Notes under the pieces: generated by a model
What the model was told of the DNA's origin: nothing
The model's input: only the letters and a program-made list of their open reading frames with translations
The model's database searches: none
In this document: one piece after another, positions 54,337-64,000 of the stretch
Numbering within the stretch: the stretch's first letter is position 1
Layout of the letters: every line of letters starts with the position of its first letter
Made by a program: the position numbers and the translations under genes
Assembly: GCA_949128115.1 (NCBI GenBank)
Contig: OX421965.1
Location: forward strand, 29,321,681 to 29,385,680
Source: Anaspis maculata
Taxonomy: Eukaryota > Arthropoda > Insecta > Coleoptera > Scraptiidae
Length of the DNA: 64,000 nt
Direction: 5' to 3'

Positions 54337-57253
54337 GTAAGTCGAAGAGGCGGAGAACTGATGCTTTCGATTCTTTTATGAAAATTTGCCTCTACCCTCC
54401 TTGTCAGCCAAGGACTGACTCGGCCAAGGATGTAAGAATGGAGAACGTAATAATTTGAATGAAAAAAAAACGAAAATCCACTTTCTGGATCAGAGAATTA
54501 GGGAGCATTAGTTGAAGAAAAAAAGTGAATCCTTTCATTTCAATTGATGCTACCTACCTAATTGTAATCAACCCCTCAAGTTAGTACGTACGTTTTAAGG
54601 GCGAGTTAACTTTGAGTTTGTTGCTATGGCACAGTCAAGTTGGCCAGTTGCTTGGCAACTAACTCAGATTGAAGTTAACTTCATAAAACTTTTTAATAAA
54701 ACCCGCAGTAAGTAAGAGAAAACTGAAAAAAAGTACATCAATCGATATTAAAATTCGCAATCAAATTTTATAGGGTCTTCTCATTTTTTTGTATACTCAC
54801 CATTTAATTATTATTGTTATTATTATTATTATAAGTAAATATCATTTATGATTGTAACCCTTTTACTGGGAATAAACTACTCATCAATTATTATTATTGA
54901 AGTAGCCCACCCAAAATTTTGATCAAAGTTCAAAGTGCCCTAATCCCAGAAGGTATGATAGGACTAATGTAAAAGTTTTCTTTCCCCTGATACCTGCGTT
55001 GGATGCATGAGTCTCAATTACGAAGAACATTTCGATGAATGTTTTATACTGGTCCAGGAAGATTGATTGATAACCATAATTATATCAAAACGGTTTTTCA
55101 ATTTTCTGTTTATCTTTATCAACTACAGGGTGATTTTTGATTTGAAAAACAACTGTTCAGTTTTTTGGTCCTATTTTTTTCCTTATCGACCGTTTTGAAA
55201 GTCTGAGGCACAAGTTGTAGCTGAAGCTCTAGGGAACGAGTATGGGGCTTGAAATTGATGCAAGAAAAATATTAAAAGTAAACAAAAACTCCATTTTCGA
55301 ACAATTTCGTATGGTCAGTCACAGAGACTGTCGCCTGTCGACTGAACTTAGCGCCAAAAAGTTGGAAGCTTCACTTTCAGTGTACAGGCCGATTTATCAC
55401 CTCTACTATTATAGCCACCAAAATATCCGTATTTTGAATAATCAATCCTATAGGTGTAACAGAAGCTATTCTAAATTTTTGTCATTAATAAACCCTTGTC
55501 AACTCCACACAATTTTGTTAAAAATATTGACGCGTTTCGCTTTTGTCAAAAGGGCATCATCAGAACGGGAAAGATTTAAAAATGCGCGTAGGTGTCTACA
55601 CCTATAAGTGTACCTCCACTATTAGAGCATCAATCAAACTTATTCAAGAAGCTGTTCTGGTTGGGTTTTCTACTCGGTTTTCTATCTTTTCAGCGAAAAA
55701 AATTACCTGTGAAAAATTCACTGCAAGAAAATAAGGTACCTATATTTCTACAGAAAAATGGTCATAAAAAAAGTTACAACGGCTATTTCAATTGATAAAA
55801 CAGCTAGTCGAGCTTCATCGTAATAAAACTCGACTTGCTGTTTCATCGCTCTGACGTCGACGCCTCCCTCGACGTACTGCACAATAACGGGTTTGAAAAT
55901 TTTGTTACTCGACTCAACGTTTTATGGAATATCCTCATCAAAAATACCCTCGAAAATACCTACCACTCGAAATAATGAGTTTCATTGCAAATTTTTGAAA
56001 CTTTGTCTCTCACAGGTCTCAAGCGTTGTTGTCATGGTCGGTCATGGAGCAATTCAACTCGTTGTGCTGTTCCCGTTATTATCGTAGATAAAAAGTTACA
56101 AAAAATTCACCACCCGATGAAACTCTTAGCTCTTGTGATTAGCTCTTGTGGTTTTATATACGATCAATACCTACATTGTACATACGGTGTAATTATGAAA
56201 CACAGCCATCAGAACCAGGGCATTCCCTCGCTGGGCTCTCATCAATTCTCAGTATACAGTGTGGTTGAAAATCGCGATTTTCCTCAATGGTACGGTATTT
56301 AGAATTTTTCACGGAGCTCACAGAAGTAATAATAGAAAAAAATCCTTGACTTCAATTTTTGAAGTTATGAAGGGCCAAGGGTGGTCCTTCTGACCCTTCT
56401 ACTTTCATTCCGTTATTTCTAAAGATTTTAGTGAATTGTTGGCGACAAATTTATGAGGAAAAATATCAGCCACTAGGTATATACCTACTAGATTTCCATT
56501 TACTATGCAGAGTGAGTCATGGAGTGAAAAATCCAATTTCTCTAAAAAAACTTATCCTAAAGAAAGTCCTGGGTAGAAAACCGTGTGATCATCTGCTCTA
56601 CATCGGTCGAAGGATCAACCGATTAGAAGTTTCAGTAGTTACACCCTGTATAAGGAACGGAAATACAATACATATCCAGTGGTTGATGTTTTTTCAGATG
56701 ATTCTGTTACTAACCACTATTCACTAAAATCTTTTGAAATAACGAAACTATAATATTTTTGATGGTCTTCATAAACGCTTATACTACAGGAATTTGAAGT
56801 TTTCTCAAGGTGTAAAACTTTTTCCGACTACAAATGGTGGCCTAGGGGAGTGAAAGACCACATTTTACCAAAAACTCAACTAAACTGGTCAGAAATTGGT
56901 TGGAAAAAAGCTTATTCAGACGAAGATCCCTGAAGTTTGAAGCACTTGAAGTGTAAAGTTCACTCTCAAGTCTCAAGTGGGTTTCAAGTCGATTATTGTT
57001 GTCACAGTATGTCAAAAATTTTGAATTAAGAAAGGGCGACAAAGTGACACAAGGAAATTTAGAAGAATTTTTTGACCTGAAACGTTGTGCTCGGTTGTGT
57101 AAGTACCTAATTCAATTTTTTTTACTTTTCCGTTCTTCGCCCTCTTAGAATGATCGCCGACATGACCAAATAATAATGAACAAGAATATCAAACAAAGTC
57201 TTCATCATCGTACTCTACTGGCATACCTTCATCATTATTCAGTGCGATAAGAC
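54337..57253 (+). other. First intron of the LRR gene, repeat debris
   Basis: Contains a weak inverted pair at 54602-54684 (GAGTTAACTTTGAGT / TCAGATTGAAGTTAACTT), a CAGGGTGATTTTTGATTTG end at about 55126, a family E block at 56340-56520, and AT-rich sequence. No exon of the LRR gene is found. Confidence 0.45.
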
Positions 57254-58192
57254 TGAAGATGCGAAAGGTAATATTATCGGTAATCTTGGTAATAGTACGT
57301 AATATTCGCCTAAGCCTTCGGTAATATTACCTGGGTAACATTACCGTAATTATCAGTAGATTACCGGTGATATTACTGGTAATTCTACCATCAAACTCTC
57401 ACTTATTTACCCTCCCTCACCCTAATGTGGGCAATATTTCGGATCATCGCAATACAGCATCACCTGACCCAGTGGACGTCGTCTTCGAGGATTTTCGAAT
57501 TATTTCATAGTTCATGCTTATTTCATTAAAATTATTTTGGTTGATAATCATGATCTATAAGGCTTAGGTAATTGATTTTTGTTAAAAAAAAATCCAAATT
57601 TAGGTAATATCCACGATGTTGCATTTCTTGAGTTCGATTTACTTAAAAGCGTTTTTTTTAATTCATCTTCAACTAAATACTCAAATCTAGAATGAATTGT
57701 TTTTTTTTTTAAAGGATTGTATTGTTTCTGTGGTAATTGTTGACGACCACTACTTCTCGACTTCAGCCACCAACTTTTCACGGTAGGTAGACACCACCAC
57801 AACATCACGTTCGTCGACCGTTGTTTCCTGGGGAAACCACTGTTTCCACTGTAAAATGCCCCTTCTTTCCATTACTTGTCCTACGACGTAAGTACATGCA
57901 AGAAGGAAGCGTCCTATATAGCTGTTTAAGTGGTTGCCTAACTTTTAGAAAATGCTAGTCGAGAAGTAGTCGTCGTCAACAATTACCGTTTCTGTTTATA
58001 ATCTATCTAAATTTGCTGATAGGTGTTGCGACTTTTCATTAAAATTTTCAAACTGATGTGATTGACTTTTGCAATTTCATGGTTTACTACTTGGTTTACC
58101 AAACTAAGAATCAGGTGTTTTCTTGAAAGTCGGTAATATTACCCAAACATCGAGCCAAACATACCTAAGTTACGGGTAATTTTGCATCTCTA
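57254..58192. mobile_element. Non-autonomous hAT-type element with GGTAATATTACC repeats
   Basis: Ends TGAAGATGCGAAAGGTAAT and ATTTTGCATCTCTA (inverted: TAGAGATGCAAAAT), flanked by GATAAGAC at 57246-57253 and GATAAGAG at 58193-58200, an 8-bp duplication with one mismatch. Subterminal zones repeat GGTAATATTACC-like motifs (57268-57390, 58125-58185). No transposase frame. Confidence 0.72.
57732..57987. mobile_element. Inverted-repeat element nested in the hAT element
   Basis: GGTAATTGTTGACGACCAC at the left and GTCGTCGTCAACAATTACC at the right are inverted, with a 31-bp match including TACTTCTCGACT. It sits in the centre of the 57254-58192 element. Confidence 0.65.
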
Positions 58193-58200
58193 GATAAGAG

Positions 58201-61200
58201 GGTGCAAATAATTCCGAATGAAATAATTTGTGGCAGGGATTATTTACTATAAGAATCCAGAAGCGGTCATGCTAACGATAGGTGAAGAAAAAAGTTCATA
58301 CAGTACTATTTATAAACACAAGGTACTTTTCTCGTGCATGAAGTTGGTTGGAAATCTGGCCGTTCGACGCGCTCGGAAATGAAAAATTCAGGAAATAACA
58401 GGTGACTTGAAGCACGACAAAAATATTTAATATAGGTACCTAAGTGAGTTTATTTATTTTGAAGAAGACGTTTATTTACCAAGCTTTTTCATGATGAACT
58501 AATTAATTTTTTTGTAAACCATTTGGAACATACCTTTTTTCCGGATTTTTGCGTGCGTTAGTGTAGGTAGGTACATTAATTTATCTCTGCTGTTTTCCTG
58601 TTTCGCTCATTATTGCTACTCCACTTTCGTTGTTTTATTATATTCCCGATTCCCGAATAAAACTTCGGTCCCCGGTCTGACATGTAAGACAAAGAAATTT
58701 TCAATAACCTTATCAACGCATATTAGACCTACAGGGTTGAAATCATGTACCTTATGACGTAAGTTTTGAGGCACCAGCTCCCTGTCTATAAAGGCGAGCT
58801 CCTATAGTCGAAAAATGGCTGATAAGGAGAAAGATGTCAGTGTCAAGGTCAATGTAACTAATTATTATACCTACCTATACCTACGGTTAAGTAGGTAGGT
58901 GTATTATATCGAAGTACATAACAAAATTGAACCTTTTTATTGTAACATATCCAATTAAAAGAAAAATTGTCTGCGATTTAAGAGAGATATTGGGGCTCGC
59001 CCGTTTTGAAGCCGCTCGATCGAAACCCAATTAATTTTACAAGAGAACATCAACAATCACTACTTCTTATCTAATAGGATTTTTTTATTACACTTTTACG
59101 ATGCACCTCGACCATCCAAACGGCGATGACAACTCGGAGCTATCAGAAACTACCAGCCAACAGCCATAAAATTACAAAAACTCGATTACAATAATTTGCC
59201 ATCCGGAAAAGTCAGTCGTTTGGATTTTAGCTGTTCCTCAAGTCCAAATAAGCAAAGCAAAATTTTCGCTATACAGACCGTGCTGAACATTTTATATTCT
59301 ACGTTTGCTTATACGGAAATGTTTTGTATATTTTATTCATAACATTAACTTAGGACTTACATTTATTGCATTTGAATATATTACTACAAATCGATACAAA
59401 AAATCATTCTGTAGACAGAGCTGTAAGTAAAGGCAAATTATTTTTGTCAAGCAACATCATTGTTTTTTTGAAAGATTTTACTTTTCCGACCTCTCATAAA
59501 CTGGAAAGAGAAGTCGGTATTGTAATCGTGCAGAAAGGAAGTTTGGAGATTTCACCGGATATATTCATTTTGAGGTCCCCCAAGACCTTTTTACCTTAAG
59601 ACCCTTAAGACCATTTTCAGAATAATGTCTGTCTGTCTGTTTGTCTGTCTGTCTGCCTGTCTGTCGGTGTGTCTGTAATCTTCCACGGTAACTACCGAAT
59701 GGTTGATCCAATCGACTTGAAATTTGGTATGCAGACATTACTATCAACAAGTGTCAGAAGCTATATGTCACGGAACTTGACTTGCATATGTCATTAAAAA
59801 ACCTTCTGAAAAACTGTATTCAGAACAGTTGAAAGTATTTCTCTCTCTGTCATCTGTCAAATAATTAAAAATGTCAAAGTTCAAAAATTTACCATTTAAT
59901 TATTCAAAATCTATCCGACGGATTGGAACCAAATTTGGCAGTAAGCAACACAACAAAAGGGTCAAATTAAGTGTGCAATAGCAGTTCCCCACCATCCCAG
60001 TGGAGCGTTATGAATTTCCAAAATTTCTCTTAGCCGTTGCCACCCAAAAGGGACAACCAGGCTTTGACCAGAACGACTCGCTTTTGATACAGGACTCCAC
60101 TCAAAAACTCATCAAGGCTCGGGAATCGACTTTTTTCGAATAATTCCAACTAATATCAAAAGAAGATTGGATTGAGCGTCGCGTAGACCTATTTTCAAAA
60201 TCGACACGATTTTGGTTTTCCTACGGTAATTTTTTCAAAATGAAATATAGTCATTCCGTGAATTTAAAAAATCTGCAGTGCAAACTCCGACATACGGTGA
60301 GCCCCACGAAATATTCATTTTAGAGGTGCAGACATGGGTGGAATGAAAGTTGGAGAAAAAACCGAATTGATTTTTGGGGGAAAAACTTTAGGAATCGGAC
60401 TCACGGTTTTCGAGTTTTCCTCTCTGGAAAACTGCAAATTTCACAACTTTTCATACCGTGAACAGATTTACACCATTTTTTTTAACTAGAGGTACCAGTT
60501 GAAAATGTAAAACTGTTTTAGGTTTTCGACACCGGACTCGAATGATGAAGCTTGAAGTGAAGCCTGATTTGACGATTTTTACAATTTAAGATGATTTGGA
60601 GTGAGAGTCGAGGTTCTCCCGAAAAATTGAAAATTTCTTGACCATATTTTCAATTCTCTGCAAATTATTCCCAATCTTTTTCTCGTTTTGTTAATCTGAA
60701 TTACGTATCAAAATTTCTTGATACGTCGCTGCTGGTGATGATGTTTGGGAATATCAAACCTAACAGATGCTTGGCATGGTCATGATAGAAAATAGTCTGT
60801 GTTGAAAAGTTCGGTTCCTAGCACTCTGAGGTCTATCCGAGGCAAACAAAACTCTCACCCTCGACAGTCATCAGGCGCAAACCAAGTTGAATTTTCTGAA
60901 GTTTGCTCAACCATTGGAGCATTTTTTTTTACGAAATTTCAGACGAAAATGGGCACTCATACAGGTACATTTAGACTTTAGCCTTTGACCAGCCGAAAAA
61001 CGTGTTGAACGAGCGGAAATATCATACTGCATCCAGTCCAGAGTCTCATAACAAACAATTGGATTGGATTACGGATAAATAAAATTGATTTTTCAGGTAG
61101 TTGGGTACATGCACAGCAATATTTCTCGCAGCACGACACACTCGATTTTTCATCAAAACAGGAGAACAACTTTAATTTTCCGTAAAGAACAGAATCGTTC

Positions 61201-61750
61201 AAGAATGCGCCTCGCTCTAAAACTGTCTCCAGTAGCTTGCCGTTTATCATTGCGTGTACACCAGCTCGTTTGGCATTGTAGGAGGAAGATGGGACGGATG
61301 TTGTGATAAATCGAGCCATAAATAATAATAACTTAATAAAGCCACAATAGTGCTAGAAAGAAAGCGTCGCAATAAAGGCTATACCTATTTGAATCATTTA
61401 GCTCAACAACTTCCTAAGCTGGGCACTCGATCTTAATAAACGCATCATAATTCAATAAATCTAGTTGATTCATCGCGATTTTTCGAGAACAGACTTTTAA
61501 ATTATAATTAGTTTGTAACAGTGGGTTCCACAAAACAGATAATACGAGATTAGTTGATTTGCGATTTTTGTTTGTCAATTTGTAGCTGACTGATCAATGC
61601 AAATGCTGGTTTATCCCTCAATAATGGAAAGATGATGAATCTAGTGCAGATTTCAGGCATTTTTTGTATGTTATCACCTAGCATTCAGCAGAAAAAAGTT
61701 CAGTTAATCTGCAATCAGCCTTGATCGCTGATCATCTTTTTTTTGTGGAA
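58201..61750 (+). other. LRR gene intron, no gene recognised
   Basis: AT-rich with CTACCTATACC microsatellites near 58868-58905. The short frames here lack splice or homology support. Confidence 0.4.
59626..59672. repeat. (TGTC)n microsatellite
   Basis: About 47 bp of TGTC/TGTT units followed by a repeat-like 'CGACTTGAAATTTGGTATGC' segment that often accompanies such tracts in insect genomes. Confidence 0.85.
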
Positions 61751-61754
61751 CTGA

Positions 61755-62360
61755 CGGTAAATAAATTAGGCCGTTTGTTAACATATGAGTCTAAAGCTGT
61801 CACATTGAGAATGTTCAGATCTTCATGAATTTGACGATTCCTCACGAACCACAGCGCTCTGACAGAAACTCTCGGGACTTTGTTTTGGAAGGTCTGCAAT
61901 TTTTTCTTATTTGTCTTTGATGTATTACTCCATACTCCGCATCCGTAGGCGAACAGAGGACGAAGTAAGGACTTATAAAGTAATAGCGAGCATTCGACAT
62001 TTAGTAGGGACTTCTAATTGATCAGAGGGTATAGTTTGGCTAGCCTCGAATTGCACTGGTTCAACTTCTGGTTGGTGTGGAAACTCCATGTTAATTTCGT
62101 GTCAAGAAACAACCCCAGATACTTCACAGGATCTTTTTTTATTCGATATTTCGGCCATTTATGGTAAGATTGGGCGTGGCTTGGATTCTTTTCCGTGAGA
62201 GAACTTTTGAGTCGCATTTTGTTGGATTCAACGATATACACCATTTTTTGACCACTATCAACTTGGACAACACTCTTGGACCCAGGCAAAAGGCATAAAA
62301 CTTCCCCTTTGCTTCTCGACCCCGCGGACCTCCGTGTGACTACATGTGTTACCCCAAATA
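61755..62360 (-). pseudogene. Jockey-type LINE reverse-transcriptase remnant
   Basis: The minus strand reads 'KYLGLFLDTKLTWSFHTNQK' then 'NSRLAKLYPLIN'. After frame changes it continues 'YKSLLRPLFAYGCGVWSN', 'KKLQTFQNK', 'RALWFVRNRQIHEDLNI'. These are the ordered motifs downstream of the catalytic core in jockey-clade ORF2. Several frame breaks; not functional. Confidence 0.82.
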
Positions 62361-62619
62361 TGTGCCTTTCGATGATTTGAAGACTCAAACACGTCAGGGG
62401 AGTTTAAAATTTGAAGACGGCGCATTTAATTCATTTTTAAACAAAGACCTGGTTTCCCTCAAGTGGAAAAAACATACCAACATCGAATGCGCGAACGTAA
62501 AGGAAAAAAACAGTTGAACTGGAGAAATCGACAGCTCACCCCGAGACGAGCTTCGAGACCTACCCAGGGTTGTAGAGTAGTGGGGTCGATACGATTTTGA
62601 ATACTGCACTTTTGAGTAG

Positions 62620-63000
62620 AGTTATGAAACTTGGCACATAGTTTCTAGGGGCCATAATAAGAGATTTTGTCCGATGTTCCTAAAAATTTTTTTGACGGAA
62701 TCCGTTATATAGGCCCCTTTTTTCAAAATGGCGACCAAATTTTAAAAATTGGCGATTGGTCGTAGAGTGGCGCGCAAAGTATCAATTCCTAACATTTTGA
62801 CCTTGACCACTTGATTCGAGCCACCCCTGACTTGATCCGTCTGATATTTTGGCCATTTGGGCCTTTTTTCCAAAATGGCAGCCAAACTTCGAAAATTGGA
62901 ATTTGGTCGTATAGTGGCCTGCAAGGTATCAATTCTCGACATTTCGACCATGACAAGTCGATTAAAGCCTACCCCGACTCCATCCAACCTAAGTTTTGGC
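62620..63000. repeat. Direct duplication, offset about 150 bp
   Basis: 'CAAAATGGCGACCAAA' ... 'ATTGGTCGTAGAGTGG' ... 'AAGTATCAATTC' at 62725-62790 recurs as 'CAAAATGGCAGCCAAA' ... 'TTTGGTCGTATAGTGG' ... 'AAGGTATCAATTC' at 62870-62935. Non-coding. Confidence 0.7.
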
Positions 63001-64000
63001 CTCAATACTCAATTATAGTGCTGATACTGAAATTTATTTTTCAATTTCTAGAAGGGTTGTGGAAAACCACTTCTTGGATTTCCTGTATGTCCAATATGTG
63101 AGTATTTCAGTATTTCACGCATGTATAAAACTGTCAAAACCATAAAAAATGTCGGAAGTACATACATATCAACTGCAAGTTGTTTCAGAATTTGTATTTG
63201 TGCTGAAAGATAAGTCAGGTTACATATCACATTACCAGAAATAACACTGATTGAGGAATCTGCGCTCTACTCTCAGTGGTGTTTGGAGGTTAGACTTCTC
63301 TCTGCCTCTCAGACCTCAGACTCCGGTTACTTTTCATCAGTGTAGAAAAAATGTTGCATGTTGATCAGGAATAAATTCTTGCAAGGTTTGATTTTTTGCA
63401 TGAGAGAGCGTCCCACTGATGTAGAGCATCTGAGTCGACTGTGCGCCGATATGGGATGCAACTTATTTGAAAATTTGCACGTTTGCATTTGTGCGATTGT
63501 GCGAGACGCCCACCTACATTCTTCTTTACTGTTTTCTTCATCTATTACATTGGTGAAGAACGGAACTCTCACCTATCCTGAATCCCTTTTCAATTCTAAT
63601 TCCTGTAGTAGTCCGGTGGTTAAGCGCCAAAAAAAGCTCGAACTATGCATTTTGAGCTTAAGCAATGCGCTTTTGGGGTTCGATTGGGGATCCCCATACC
63701 TTAATTTCAAGAGTTGGAGACATCGGTGCACTCGATGCGGAGGGGGTCTGGGGGGCCCTTGAAAGTTGAAGGTGCGAGGCTTCCCACCAAATCACCATAC
63801 CACCACGTAATTCCTACTTGGATGTCATTAAACGACTCTAACCTACACATTGACAACATTTGTTACAATGTCCCAAAAGTTCTTCACACTGAAAATAATT
63901 AATTCTTATGACAGATCGGAAAAAACTGTTTTTCTCAATTCTTCATCCCCACAACGAATAAACTGCCAAGTTTGGTGTCATTTTAGAATAAACGGCATCC
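63001..64000. other. No gene seen
   Basis: The longest frame (63358-63762, plus) reads 'MLIRNKFLQGLIFCMRER' and on; it lacks recognisable motifs and overlaps an antisense frame. I treat it as non-coding. Confidence 0.4.

Noticed and set aside
59366..59599. 77-codon ORF starting MHLNILLQIDTK
   Set aside because: No motif, no splice sites matching the LRR gene phase, and flanked by repeat-like microsatellite sequence.
63358..63762. 134-codon ORF near the right edge
   Set aside because: No recognisable domain, overlaps a similar antisense frame, and shows no splice evidence.

Overview
This is an AT-rich animal nuclear window with spliced genes (GT/AG introns), tRNA-derived SINEs, LINE, gypsy and Tc1-like remnants, and several families of foldback and MITE elements. 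The gene set (TRMT9B/fid, DNA/RNA topoisomerase 3-beta, a Staufen-type dsRNA-binding protein and an LRR protein) and the GTAGGTACCTACC-style microsatellites suggest an insect. The order is not decidable by eye; a beetle or hemipteran is plausible.

Layout. 1-2600: nested repeats (a hAT element inside a long foldback inside an older repeat). 3054-11677 (+): last three exons of a TRMT9B/fid-type methyltransferase gene whose 5' exons lie left of the window; its 5.1-kb last intron holds two foldbacks and two MITEs. 11678-14018: 3' UTR space between convergent genes. 14019-24835 (-): a complete 10-exon topoisomerase 3-beta gene whose exons join in frame to 854 codons plus stop. Its introns carry a 1.4-kb PIF/Harbinger-like element, a gypsy remnant, MITEs, a SINE and foldbacks. 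24836-25283: short space that would serve as a shared promoter with a divergent signal-peptide gene, of which only two exons are seen (25284-25525, +).

26.2-36.2 kb is almost entirely repeats. The most striking is a 2.66-kb element at 27591-30253. It has 9-bp target-site duplications, each inverted end is a run of eight copies of a 14-bp unit, and its core is a higher-order minisatellite. 37200-38879 (+): 3' exons of a divergent Staufen-like gene with at least three double-stranded-RNA-binding domains. 40596-41629: a dead Tc1-like transposase. 41911-43973: a 2.06-kb inverted repeat. 46630-51963: a foldback repeat split by a 4.7-kb element with hAT-type ends and an 8-bp duplication; that element contains two tandem broken THAP-domain copies and a 1.6-kb hairpin. 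52031-53037: a 5'-truncated LINE with a pentanucleotide tail. 53978-54336 (+): a GC-rich first coding exon of a secreted or membrane LRR protein that continues past the right edge. 54.3-64 kb: its presumed first intron, with a hAT element and LINE remnants.

The host genes do not form a pathway cluster, although topoisomerase 3-beta, TRMT9B and Staufen all belong to RNA biology. I see no prokaryotic-style system, CRISPR array, rRNA or functional tRNA gene. Exon boundaries were set by reading splice sites and checking frame; family names are recalled homology, not database results.
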